Shown in pieces: positions 7,965 to 15,391 of a DNA stretch of 64,000 bases; positions within the stretch are counted from its first letter, which is position 1; each line of letters opens with the position of its first letter. The translations under genes were made by a program, and so were the position numbers. Source of the DNA: Actinomadura fibrosa (GTDB lineage Bacteria > Actinomycetota > Actinomycetes > Streptosporangiales > Streptosporangiaceae); contig NZ_CAACUY010000019.1 in NCBI RefSeq assembly GCF_900659615.1, positions 1 through 64,000 of the forward strand. The letters are read 5' to 3'. The notes below the pieces were generated by a model. The model searched no databases, had not been told where the DNA came from, and saw only the letters and a list, made by a program, of their open reading frames with translations.

Positions 7965-9890
7965 TTACTTCCAGGTGTCGTTCGCGGTGTGGGGGGACGT
8001 GCCGGTCGTGTAGGTGCGGTTCGCGCCGCTCTCCCAGGTCACGGTGCCGGAGCCGTCCTTCTTGATGTACTTGTACTCGATCTTCGTGCCGGTGGGAAGC
8101 GCCGCCGTGCCGCTCCAGACCGGGTAGTTCGCGGACGAGAGCGGGACCGCGGCGGCCGGGTTCCACGAGCCGAGGGCCGCGACGTTGCCGACCAGGTAGA
8201 CGTTCGTGCCCCAGGTCGTGGTGGCGTTGACGTTGAAGGCGTCGGTGACGGTCGCCGGTGTACTGGTCGGCGGGGGAGTCGAGCCGGACATCGCGCCCAC
8301 GTGGATCGCGACCGCGCCGTTCGCCGGGATCGTCACGCTCGCGGTGCCGCCCGACACGGTGACCGTCGTCCCCGCGCAGCCGCCGTTCGCGGTGCCGCCC
8401 GTGATGACGTCGCAGTACGCGCCGTCCGGCAGGCCGGTCGTGTACGTGGCGGTGGACGGGGAGCCCGAGTCGTTCAGGCCGATCCAGCCCCTGCCGCCGC
8501 GGCTGAACCCGATCACGTTGCCCGCGGTGGCCGTGAAGTTGGCGACGGTGGTCGCGGACGCGGTCGCGTTGTGCCAGCCCACCATGCCCTTGACCCCGGT
8601 CGACCGGGTGAGGCACTGCCAGCCGGACGAGCAGTTCGCGTCCGTGACGAAGCCGTTCGCGTCGGCGGGCGGCGACTGGCCCGACGACGACCAGGTGAAC
8701 CCGTCGTACACGGTCGGCTTCCCGTACGGGTAGGCGAGGAGGAAGTAGGTGGCGAGCGTGTAGTCGGCGCCGCTCTTGTAGCTCAGCGTCGATCCGTCCC
8801 GCTCCGTGTCATGGTTGGTGACCATGGCGTAAGTCTGGGCGCCGCTCGCGTCCAGCGACCATGAGGGGATGCCCGACAGGTTCGACAGCGTCCCGTTCTG
8901 GAACTGGGTCTTGAGCCCCATCGCGTAGGAGAAGCCGAGCACGTCGCCGTTGGACGTGAACGCGGAGGGCTTCAGGTCCGCGGTGGTCGAGCCGGGCATC
9001 ACCTCCTGCGCGATGTACGGCGCCTTGCCCTCGGCGGTGGTCGGGTTGAGCGCGCTCCTGATGGCCGCGAAGTCGCTCTGGGCGATGTGCTTGGCGGCGT
9101 CGACGCGGAACCCGTCCACGCCGAGCCCGATCAGGTCGTTGAGATAACCGGCGATCTTGCCGCGGACGTAGGAGCTCTGCGTCTTGAGGTCGGACAGGGA
9201 CACGAGCTCGCAGTTCTGCACCTCGGACGTGTTGTTCCAGTCGTCGATGCCCGCGTCGTCGTCGTTGCAGTAGCCGTCGTTGGCGTGGTGGAAGTCGCCG
9301 TAGCCGTACGGGACGGCGGGGTACGAGAACCCGGGCGGGTCGAACGTCGATCCGCCGTAGGTGGTGTTCAGCGTGTTGTTGTGACCCGCCATGTGGTTGA
9401 CGACGGCGTCCACGTACACGCGGACCCCCGCGTTGTGGCACGCGGTGACCATCGCGGCGAACTGGGCGCGCGTGCCGAGGCGGCTCGTCAGGCCGTACGA
9501 GACGGGCTGGTACACCTCCCACCACGGGTGGGCGCCGTCGCCGTTGGACGCGAGGCTCACCGACTCGGCGGGCGGCGCGACCTGGACGGCGCCGTACCCG
9601 GCGGGCCCGAGGTGGCCGGTGCACGCCGCCGCGACGGAGTTCCAGTTCCATTCCCACAGGTTGGCGGTGACGTCACTGTCGTTGAGCGCGACCGCGGCCC
9701 GCGCGGACCCGTCGGGGAGCAGCGCGACCGCGGGGGTGAGCCCGCCGAGCACGAGGGTCCCGGCGGCGAGGAGGGACTTGATCCCGGCAGGACGGGAGCC
9801 GGGACGGGAGCGTGGGCGGGAGCGGGGGCGGGAGCGGGGGCGGAGCCGGGTACCGGATCCGCGTCTGGGCAGGGGGCTTCCACGTTGCAT
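7965..9890 (-). CDS. Secreted alpha-amylase, GH13 with C-terminal CBM20 starch-binding domain
   Basis: A 641-residue extracellular endo-amylase cutting alpha-1,4 bonds of starch. An Arg-rich start and hydrophobic core (residues 38-58) form the export signal. The GH13 barrel shows DAVVNH (161-166), nucleophile D264 in GFRVDAAKHI, acid/base E296 in IAQEVM and D361 in NHDTERDG. An amylase C domain and a proline/threonine linker (STPPPTSTP) lead to a CBM20 of ~100 residues (VYLVGNVAALGSWNP). The Arg/Ser-Pro repeats at residues 15-34 come from a GGGAGCGGGGGC-like tandem repeat and make the n-region unusually long. AGGAG lies 9 bases before ATG 9890. A promoter with MalR-like operators lies upstream. 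Confidence 0.95.
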   Translation of the reverse strand: MQRGSPLPRRGSGTRLRPRSRPRSRPRSRPGSRPAGIKSLLAAGTLVLGGLTPAVALLPDGSARAAVALNDSDVTANLWEWNWNSVAAACTGHLGPAGYGAVQVAPPAESVSLASNGDGAHPWWEVYQPVSYGLTSRLGTRAQFAAMVTACHNAGVRVYVDAVVNHMAGHNNTLNTTYGGSTFDPPGFSYPAVPYGYGDFHHANDGYCNDDDAGIDDWNNTSEVQNCELVSLSDLKTQSSYVRGKIAGYLNDLIGLGVDGFRVDAAKHIAQSDFAAIRSALNPTTAEGKAPYIAQEVMPGSTTADLKPSAFTSNGDVLGFSYAMGLKTQFQNGTLSNLSGIPSWSLDASGAQTYAMVTNHDTERDGSTLSYKSGADYTLATYFLLAYPYGKPTVYDGFTWSSSGQSPPADANGFVTDANCSSGWQCLTRSTGVKGMVGWHNATASATTVANFTATAGNVIGFSRGGRGWIGLNDSGSPSTATYTTGLPDGAYCDVITGGTANGGCAGTTVTVSGGTASVTIPANGAVAIHVGAMSGSTPPPTSTPATVTDAFNVNATTTWGTNVYLVGNVAALGSWNPAAAVPLSSANYPVWSGTAALPTGTKIEYKYIKKDGSGTVTWESGANRTYTTGTSPHTANDTWK

Positions 9891-9965
9891 GTCGGCGAAC
9901 TCCTGTCACGCGGGCGCCTGGCGGGCGCCCAAGGGGGTGGGGGACGGCCGTCCGCGAGCAACGTG

Positions 9966-10007
9966 AGAATGCTCTGTTCTTGCAAGCCCGTCAAGAGCTT
10001 GCGCAAG
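9966..10007 (-). promoter_or_regulatory. Amylase promoter with two CTTGC-type operators
   Basis: Reading on the minus strand, a -35 box TTGACG (9994-9989) and a -10 box CATTCT (9971-9966) are separated by 17 bases. Two perfect palindromes flank the -35 box: CTTGCGCAAG at 9998-10007 and CTTGCAAG at 9979-9986. CTTGC repeats in amylase promoters of Streptomyces are bound by the LacI-family repressor MalR, so maltose/starch control is inferred. Confidence 0.6.
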
Positions 10008-10010
10008 TTT

Positions 10011-11054
10011 TCAGTGTTCTTGCTGCAACGCCTCACGGCGTTCGCGCTGCGGGACCACGGTGTACTTCGGGTCCTCCGCCGAGCGGACCCCGGCGTGGAA
10101 CACGCCGAACCGCGTGCAGGCGGACGCGGCCAGCAGCGCCGCGCCGCTCAGCGCCGCCGCCGCACGGCTCCGCCCTCCGAGCAGCGCGCCTCCGGCCGCG
10201 CCCGCGACCGACAGCACCTCGGCCGTCCGCATCAGCCGTCCGGACCGGCCCTCCCGGTACGGCTCGGCGACCATCCCGAGCCGGCGCCGCATCAGCGTCA
10301 CGGCGGCCAGGTCCAGCGCCGTGCCGAACACGGCGGCACCGCGGGCGGGCCCGTTCTCCCCGCGCGGCGCGGCGATCAGCGCCATCCCGGACGCGGCGGC
10401 GGTCGCCGAGCCCACGAACACGAACGGCAGCTCGCGATAGCCCCCGTGCCACGCCGGGACCGCGGTGTCGGCCGCCAGCACGGCCGTGTAGGACGCGACG
10501 ACCGGACCGAGCACCGCAGCGCCCGCCGTCGCCGCGGCACCGAGCCGCGGGAACCACCCCGTCACGTCCAGGACGGCCGCCGCCCCCGCCGCCGGACCGT
10601 ACGCGGCGAGCACCCACGACCCCACGCTCATCGGCGACGTCGGCTTGACGACGCGCAGCATGTGGTGGAACCGCGCCGGCCTCCCGAGGTCGTGCACCAG
10701 CGCGTACGTGGATCCGGCGATGGCGGCGAGCGAGGAGATCTTCAGCGCCCGCGCGGTGGCCGGAAGGCCGGTCAGCTGCGCCCCCGCCGCGAGCACCGAC
10801 CCCGCGCCGGCCAGCCCGCCGAGGAAGAAGTACCCGGCGATGTCACGGGCCTCCCACTTCGGCGGGTTGAGGATCGGCTTGCCGTAGTACGACGTGAACT
10901 CCGCGTCCGGGACCATCGCGCGCTCACCGCGCCCGCCCCGGCGCCGCTTACCGTCCCGGCGCCCGCCGCGGGGATGCTCGCCCTTGCCGACCACGGCCTC
11001 CCGGCCCGGCCGCTCTCCGCGGACGCCGCCCTCGCCGACCTCCGACGTGCTCAT
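10011..11054 (-). CDS. NrfD/PsrC-family membrane subunit of an oxidoreductase
   Basis: A membrane protein of about 347 residues with eight or so hydrophobic helices, of the NrfD/polysulfide reductase type that exchanges electrons with the quinone pool. The start of the family-like region is MVPDAEFTSYYGKPILNPPKWE, followed by IAGYFFLGGLAGAG. The first 46 residues are Arg/Gly-rich and low complexity and may be an extension produced by the repeat array upstream; an alternative start is ATG 10916. Its ATG at 11054 overlaps the stop of mini-ORF C by ATGA and has GGGGAGG 6 bases ahead. The partner is the iron-sulfur protein upstream; no catalytic molybdopterin subunit is in the window. Confidence 0.82.
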   Translation of the reverse strand: MSTSEVGEGGVRGERPGREAVVGKGEHPRGGRRDGKRRRGGRGERAMVPDAEFTSYYGKPILNPPKWEARDIAGYFFLGGLAGAGSVLAAGAQLTGLPATARALKISSLAAIAGSTYALVHDLGRPARFHHMLRVVKPTSPMSVGSWVLAAYGPAAGAAAVLDVTGWFPRLGAAATAGAAVLGPVVASYTAVLAADTAVPAWHGGYRELPFVFVGSATAAASGMALIAAPRGENGPARGAAVFGTALDLAAVTLMRRRLGMVAEPYREGRSGRLMRTAEVLSVAGAAGGALLGGRSRAAAALSGAALLAASACTRFGVFHAGVRSAEDPKYTVVPQRERREALQQEH

Positions 11055-11101
11055 CGGCGGCCTCCCCGGCGTGCGTGCAGGGCGTCCCCCGTCGTGCTCA
11101 T
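11051..11101 (-). CDS. Mini-ORF C of the fdhB-nrfD ladder
   Basis: A 16-codon reading frame (MSTTGDALHARRGGRR) with GGAGAGG 6 bases before its ATG. Its TGA overlaps the nrfD ATG as ATGA, and its ATG overlaps the stop of mini-ORF B. It may be a coupling element rather than a functional peptide. Confidence 0.4.
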   Translation of the reverse strand: MSTTGDALHARRGGRR

Positions 11102-11148
11102 CGGCGGCCTCTCCGGAGTCGGTCTAGGGCGTCCGCCGACGTGCTCAT
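11098..11148 (-). CDS. Mini-ORF B of the fdhB-nrfD ladder
   Basis: A 16-codon reading frame (MSTSADALDRLRRGRR), preceded by GGGGAGG and linked by ATGA overlaps to mini-ORF A upstream and mini-ORF C downstream. It is the most diverged copy. Confidence 0.4.
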   Translation of the reverse strand: MSTSADALDRLRRGRR

Positions 11149-11195
11149 CGGCGGCCTCCCCGGCGTCGGTTTAGGGCGTCCCCCGTGTTGCTCAT
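11145..11195 (-). CDS. Mini-ORF A of the fdhB-nrfD ladder
   Basis: A 16-codon reading frame (MSNTGDALNRRRGGRR). Its ATG overlaps the TGA of the iron-sulfur gene as ATGA, with GGGAGG 6 bases upstream inside that gene. It shares its C-terminal RxGGRR with the iron-sulfur protein itself, which shows how the repeat arose. Confidence 0.4.
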   Translation of the reverse strand: MSNTGDALNRRRGGRR

Positions 11196-12148
11196 CGGCG
11201 GCCTCCCTGGCGTCCGTTCGCCGCGTACACGGCCGCGATGCCGCCGAGCATGGTCAGCGCCGCGACGCCCGCGTGCTTCCACATGGACGGCAGGTCGCGC
11301 GTGGTCACGACGGGGTCCGGCGGCAGCCCGTACACCTCCGGCTCGTCCAGCAGCAGGAAGAACGCCCCGTCACCGCCGACGCCGTCGTCCGGGTTCTCGC
11401 CGTAGAGGCGCGCGTCCGACACCCCGTGCTCGTGCAACTGCTCGACGCGCGCCGCGGCCCGCTCCCGCAGCTCGTCCAGCGGACCGTACTGGATGGAGTC
11501 GGTCGGGCACGCCTTCGCGCAGGCGGGCTCCTGGCCGGCGCCGAGCCGGTCGTAGCACATCGTGCACTTCCAGGCCCTGCCGTCGCCCTTGCGCTGGTCG
11601 ATGACGCCGTACGGGCACGCCGGGATGCAGTAGCCGCACCCGTTGCAGATGTCCTCCTGGACGACGACGGTGCCGAACTCCGTGCGGAACAGCGAGCCCG
11701 TGGGGCAGACGTCCAGGCAGGCGGCGTGCGTGCAGTGCTTGCACACGTCGGACGCCATCAGCCAGCGGAGCCCCTCGTCGCCACCGGAGCCGTCCGGGAC
11801 CTCCGCCGTCGCCGTGCCGCCTCCCGCGCCGTCGCCCGTGCCGTCGCCCGTCCGGTCGTCCACCGGGGCCCCGGCGGCGACGCGGCGGTTCTGCTCGATG
11901 AAGGCGACGTGCCGCCAGGTGTCGGCGCTGAGCCCCTGCGTGTTGTCGTAGGACATCCCGGTGAACTCAAGGCCGTCCTCGGGGACGCTGTTCCACTCCT
12001 TGCAGGCGACCTCGCAGGCCTTGCAGCCGATGCACACCGACGTGTCGGTGAAGAAGCCCATCCGGGGCGGCGGGTCCTGGTAGCCCGCGTCGCGGGCGAC
12101 CTCCGGCTCGGCCCCGGCGAGCAGGTTGCGTCCGACGAGACCGCTCAT
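11192..12148 (-). CDS. Four-cluster ferredoxin subunit, formate dehydrogenase beta type
   Basis: A 318-residue electron-transfer protein. Four cysteine clusters are visible: CIGCKACEVAC, CKHCTHAACLDVC, CNGCGYCIPAC and CTMCYDRL...CAKAC. It ends with a hydrophobic anchor (HAGVAALTMLGGIAAVYAA), the layout of FdnH/HybA-type subunits. It would pass electrons between a molybdenum catalytic subunit and the NrfD-type membrane protein encoded downstream. A Gly/Asp/Thr-rich insert (about residues 95-125) lies between clusters 1 and 2. No fdhA/fdnG-like gene is upstream; the next gene is divergent. The start is ATG 12148. Confidence 0.9.
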   Translation of the reverse strand: MSGLVGRNLLAGAEPEVARDAGYQDPPPRMGFFTDTSVCIGCKACEVACKEWNSVPEDGLEFTGMSYDNTQGLSADTWRHVAFIEQNRRVAAGAPVDDRTGDGTGDGAGGGTATAEVPDGSGGDEGLRWLMASDVCKHCTHAACLDVCPTGSLFRTEFGTVVVQEDICNGCGYCIPACPYGVIDQRKGDGRAWKCTMCYDRLGAGQEPACAKACPTDSIQYGPLDELRERAAARVEQLHEHGVSDARLYGENPDDGVGGDGAFFLLLDEPEVYGLPPDPVVTTRDLPSMWKHAGVAALTMLGGIAAVYAANGRQGGRR

Positions 12149-12203
12149 CCCCGATACTCCTTCCAGGCCCTGCCAACCTTCCCCGTCGGCGGCCCGCTAC
12201 ACC

Positions 12204-12221
12204 CCGTCCGCCCTCGGACGG
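12204..12221. other. Stem-loop upstream of the iron-sulfur gene
   Basis: CCGTCCG-CCCT-CGGACGG forms a perfect 7-bp stem with a 4-base loop, 56 bases before the iron-sulfur start. There is no T-run. It could be a regulatory hairpin in the leader. The rest of 12149-12543 holds only the DUF4360 promoter. Confidence 0.35.
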
Positions 12222-12438
12222 ACCCTACAGCGAGCCGGGGCGACTTCCCGGTGCGGAGGCGGGCGCTTCTAGGCGTTCCGAACGGCGGCTGAAGTTCGAT
12301 TGGCGCTTTTGCTGGAACGGTCCCCATTGAAAAACGTCCGATCGTTGAATACTTGACGTTCCGTTGGGGCTGTTCGGGGGGCTGTAGAGGCCATTCACAG
12401 GTGTGGCTCCGGTTGATTTTGTTGTGGAAAATCGGAGA

Positions 12439-12467
12439 TTGACCGGCCATTTTGTTCTGGTTACTCT
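12439..12467 (+). promoter_or_regulatory. Candidate promoter for the DUF4360 pair
   Basis: TTGACC and TACTCT are separated by 17 bases and lie ~77 bases before the first DUF4360 start, in a locally A/T-richer stretch. The match to sigma-70-like boxes is reasonable but not proof. Confidence 0.4.
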
Positions 12468-12543
12468 CGCGTCGAGATCCTGGGTCACGTTCTGCTCTTC
12501 GGCCGCCGAAACGCTCGCGTCCATTCCGACGAAGAGGAATCGC

Positions 12544-13212
12544 ATGCGTAAAGGGATCGCCATTTCCGCCGCAGCCGCAGCCGCCGCCGTGCTGGCCCTG
12601 ACGTCCGCGACCGCCGCCCCCGCCTCCGCGACCGCCGCCCCGGTCCTCGCTCGTACCGCCGGTCCCAACGGCGTGACCATCGAGATCGCCACCGTCAACG
12701 GCTCCGGTTGCCCCGCCGGGACCGCCGCCGTGGCCGTGTCGGACGACAAGGAGGCGTTCACCGTCACCTACAGCGACTACATGGCGCAGGCGGGCGGCAG
12801 CTCCGCCCCGACCGACTTCCGCAAGAACTGCCAGATCAATCTCAAGGTGCACGTGCCGCAGGGGTTCACCTACGCCATCGCATCGGCCGACTACCGCGGA
12901 TTCGCCTCGCTGGAGCAGGGCGCCGGCGGCGTCGAGAAGGCGAGCTACTACTTCCAGGGAATGTCGCAGACCACCGCGATAACCCACAACCTGAAAGGCC
13001 AGTTCGCCGACAACTGGCAGTTCACCGACACCAACGACGTGGCGCAGCTCGTCTACAAGCCCTGCGGCGAGGAGCGGAACTTCAACATCAACACCGAGCT
13101 GCGGGTCAGCAAGGGCACCTCCGACCCGGCGAAGGTCAGCTTCCTGGCCATGGACTCCACGGACGGCAGCATCAAGACCACCTACCACTTCGCCTGGAAG
13201 CGCTGCCCGTAA
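12544..13212 (+). CDS. Secreted DUF4360 protein, first copy
   Basis: A 222-residue exported protein. An Ala-rich signal peptide (RKGIAISAAAAAAAVLAL...ATA) precedes a DUF4360 domain marked by TVNGSGCPAGTAAVAVS, FTVTYSDYMAQ, FRKNCQINLKVHVPQGFTYA, KPCGE, FNINTELRV and a terminal FAWKRC. Four cysteines (GC, NC, PC, RC) suggest two disulfides. The function of the family is unknown. The start at ATG 12544 has AGAGGA ahead; an in-frame upstream extension is non-coding leader. A close paralogue follows 35 bases later and a strong hairpin ends the pair. Confidence 0.9.
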   Translation: MRKGIAISAAAAAAAVLALTSATAAPASATAAPVLARTAGPNGVTIEIATVNGSGCPAGTAAVAVSDDKEAFTVTYSDYMAQAGGSSAPTDFRKNCQINLKVHVPQGFTYAIASADYRGFASLEQGAGGVEKASYYFQGMSQTTAITHNLKGQFADNWQFTDTNDVAQLVYKPCGEERNFNINTELRVSKGTSDPAKVSFLAMDSTDGSIKTTYHFAWKRCP

Positions 13213-13247
13213 CCCCTTCACGCCCCACCCCAGAGGAGACGACTCCC

Positions 13248-13919
13248 ATGCACAAGGCAATCACGGCCATGGCGGCGTGCGCGGCCGCCCTCGCCACGGC
13301 CGCGGCCACGGCGGCGGCCCAGGCTCCGGCGGCGTCCGGCGCGTCCGCGGACGACCCGCCGCCGCCGGACCGGATCGTCATCGACGTCCTCACCGTCAAC
13401 GGCTCGGGTTGCCCGGCCGGCACCGCAGCGGTCGCCGCCGCGAGCGACAACACCGCCTTCACCGTCACCTACAGCGACTACCTCGCCCAGGCCGGCGGCG
13501 ACTCCGACCCGACCGCGTTCCGCAAGAACTGCCAGATCAACCTGCGCGTCCACGTGCCGCAGGGGTTCACCTACGCGATCGCCGGCGCCGACTACCGCGG
13601 CTTCGCCCACCTCGCCGCCGGCGCGTCCGGCCTCGAACGGGCGAACTACTACCACCAGGGCATGTCGCAGACCACGCCGGTCAGCCACACGCTCAAGGGC
13701 GCCTACTCCGACGACTGGCAGTTCTCCGACCGGACGCCCGTCGCCGAGCTCGTGTTCAAGCCGTGCGGCGAGGACCGCAACTTCAACATCAACACCGAGC
13801 TGCGCGTGAACAAGGGCTCGTCCGGCGCCGGCGAGACGAGCTTCATGGCGTTCGACTCCGCCGACGGCAGCGTCAGGACGACGTACCACTTCGCCTGGAA
13901 GCGCTGCCCGGGCACCTGA
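13248..13919 (+). CDS. Secreted DUF4360 protein, second copy
   Basis: A 223-residue paralogue of the preceding gene with the same motif order and four cysteines (GSGCPAG, KNCQINL, KPCGED, WKRC). It has its own Ala-rich signal peptide (AMAACAAALATAAATAAA) and a short Asp/Pro-rich mature start. AGAGGAGA lies 8 bases before ATG 13248. The copies differ mostly in the signal peptide and the segment before FSDRTPV, so this is a tandem duplication that has since diverged. The role is unknown; both are probably released to the cell surface or medium. Confidence 0.9.
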   Translation: MHKAITAMAACAAALATAAATAAAQAPAASGASADDPPPPDRIVIDVLTVNGSGCPAGTAAVAAASDNTAFTVTYSDYLAQAGGDSDPTAFRKNCQINLRVHVPQGFTYAIAGADYRGFAHLAAGASGLERANYYHQGMSQTTPVSHTLKGAYSDDWQFSDRTPVAELVFKPCGEDRNFNINTELRVNKGSSGAGETSFMAFDSADGSVRTTYHFAWKRCPGT

Positions 13920-13929
13920 CGGCTCCTCC

Positions 13930-13971
13930 GTCCGGGCGGCGCCCTCACTCGGGGGAGGACGCCGCCCGGAC
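13930..13971 (+). terminator. Strong hairpin after the DUF4360 pair
   Basis: GTCCGGGCGGCG (13930-13941) pairs perfectly with CGCCGCCCGGAC (13960-13971) over an 18-base loop, starting 11 bases after the second stop. There is no T-tract, as is common in actinomycete terminators. Confidence 0.7.
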
Positions 13972-13994
13972 GCGAGGCCAAGAGGAGGCGGCCC

Positions 13995-14165
13995 GTGCGG
14001 CTGCGAGACGGCGCGGGGCCGTGCGGACGCGAGGCCGTGCAGGTGCGGGGCCGTGCGGGTGCGGGGCGGCGCGGGGGCTGTGCGAACGCGGGGCGGCGCG
14101 GGGGCGTGCGGGCGCGGGGCGTGCGGGTGCGGGGTGGCGCGGGGCCGTGCGAAAGCGGGTGCGGG
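13995..14165. repeat. G-rich degenerate short tandem repeat
   Basis: About 170 bases of imperfect ~11-base units (gtgcggggcc/ggcgcgggg) fill the gap between the DUF4360 terminator and the convergent acyl-CoA dehydrogenase. No convincing reading frame lies in it. The plus strand carries many GGGG runs that could fold into quadruplexes. Confidence 0.7.
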
Positions 14166-14176
14166 GCGGTGTTGGG

Positions 14177-15319
14177 TCAGCGGGCCAGGTGGCGGGAGAT
14201 GACCAGCCGCTGGATCTGGTTCGTCCCCTCGAAGATCTGCATGACCTTCGCCTCGCGCATGAACCGCTCGACGGGGAAGTCGCGGGTGTACCCGGCGCCG
14301 CCGAGGACCTGCACGGCGTCGGTGGTCACCTTCATGGCGTTGTCGGTGGCGACCAGCTTGGCGATGGACGCCTCGCGGCCGTACGGACGGCCCGCGTCCC
14401 GCAGCCGCGCGGCGGCGAGGTAGGTGGCGCGGGCCGACTCGACCGCGGCGGCCATGTCCGCCAGCACGAACGCGAGGCCCTGGTGCTCGATGATCGCCTT
14501 CCCGAACGCCTCGCGCTCCTTGGCGTAGCCGACCGCGGTGTCGAGCGCGCACTGCGCGAGGCCGGTCGCGACCGCGGCGATGCCGAGGCGCCCCGCGTCC
14601 AGACCCGCGAGCGCGATCGACAGCCCCTGGCCCTCGTCCCCGATGAGGTGATCGGCGGGGATCCGCGCGTCCACCAGGCGGACCGTCGCGGTCGTCGACC
14701 CCATCAGGCCCATCTTGTCCTCGGGCTCGTCGAACTCCAGACCGGGCGTCCCGGCGGGGACGTGGAAGCACGAGATGCCCCGCGAGCCGTTGTCGGACGT
14801 GCGGGCCATGACGGTGTAGAAGTCCGCCTTGCCGCCGTGGGTCGTCCACGCCTTGGCGCCGTTGAGGACGTACGAGTCGCCATCGCGGACGGCCCGCGCC
14901 CGCATCGCCGCCGGATCGGAGCCCGCGTGCGCCTCCGACAGGCAGTACGCGCCGAGCTGCTCGCCGGACAGCATCCCCGGCAGCCACCGCGCCCGCTGCT
15001 CGTCCGTGCCGTACGCGAACAGCGGGAAACAGGACAGCGCGTGCACGCTGACGCCCACCCCGACGCTCGCCCAGGCGGCCCCGATCTCCTCCAGCACTTG
15101 CAGGTAGACCTCGTACGGCTGGGCGCCGCCGCCGAACTCCTCCGGGTAGGGGAGCGTGAGGAGGCCCGCCCGTCCGAGCGTGGTGAACACGTCGCGGGGG
15201 AAGGTGCCGGTGCGCTCGGCGTCCGTCACCCGCGGCGCGAGCTCCTTGGCCGCGATCTCGCGGGTGAGGGCGACGAGGTCCTCGGACTCCTGGGACGGCA
15301 GGTGGCGCGTGGCGGGCAT
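14177..15319 (-). CDS. Acyl-CoA dehydrogenase
   Basis: A 380-residue flavoprotein that introduces the alpha-beta double bond in acyl-CoA. Seen are the N-terminal helical domain, YCLSEAHAGSDPAAMRARA and WTTHGGKADFY of the central beta domain, and the C-terminal AVQVLGGAGYTRDFPVERFMREAKVMQIFEGTNQIQ; the Glu of IFEGTNQI is where short-chain type enzymes carry the catalytic base. The length is normal. The start is ATG 15319. It is divergently transcribed from a TetR gene with paired palindromes between them, so substrate-responsive repression is likely. Confidence 0.93.
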   Translation of the reverse strand: MPATRHLPSQESEDLVALTREIAAKELAPRVTDAERTGTFPRDVFTTLGRAGLLTLPYPEEFGGGAQPYEVYLQVLEEIGAAWASVGVGVSVHALSCFPLFAYGTDEQRARWLPGMLSGEQLGAYCLSEAHAGSDPAAMRARAVRDGDSYVLNGAKAWTTHGGKADFYTVMARTSDNGSRGISCFHVPAGTPGLEFDEPEDKMGLMGSTTATVRLVDARIPADHLIGDEGQGLSIALAGLDAGRLGIAAVATGLAQCALDTAVGYAKEREAFGKAIIEHQGLAFVLADMAAAVESARATYLAAARLRDAGRPYGREASIAKLVATDNAMKVTTDAVQVLGGAGYTRDFPVERFMREAKVMQIFEGTNQIQRLVISRHLAR

Positions 15320-15344
15320 GCGTGACTCCTTTCGCCCTCCGAAC

Positions 15345-15382
15345 AGTACCAGGGCCGGTACTCAAGAACCGGTCTTGGTACT
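15345..15382. promoter_or_regulatory. Divergent operator region, acyl-CoA dehydrogenase / TetR
   Basis: AGTACC-N6-GGTACT (15345-15362) is followed at once by CAAGA-N5-TCTTG (15363-15377) and another GGTACT (15377-15382). The sites fill the 72-bp divergent gap, so a TetR dimer bound here would control both genes. Confidence 0.6.
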
Positions 15383-15391
15383 CTCCTGCCC

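Larger units (their letters stand above)
11047..11216. repeat. 47-bp tandem repeat, 3 full copies and a partial fourth
   Basis: Units start at 11047, 11094, 11141 and 11188, each beginning gtgctcatcggcggcctc (first base changed in the fourth). The period of 47 is one short of a codon multiple, so every unit regenerates a ribosome site, a TGA and an overlapping ATG on the minus strand. The array covers the junction between the iron-sulfur and NrfD genes. Confidence 0.95.

Noticed and set aside
9087-11174. Long plus-strand frame across the amylase and NrfD genes
   Set aside because: It is antisense to two well-supported genes and has no family features.
12403-12543. Upstream extension of the first DUF4360 frame
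   Set aside because: The segment lacks G/C third-position bias and precedes a proper signal peptide with its own ribosome site; it holds a likely promoter.
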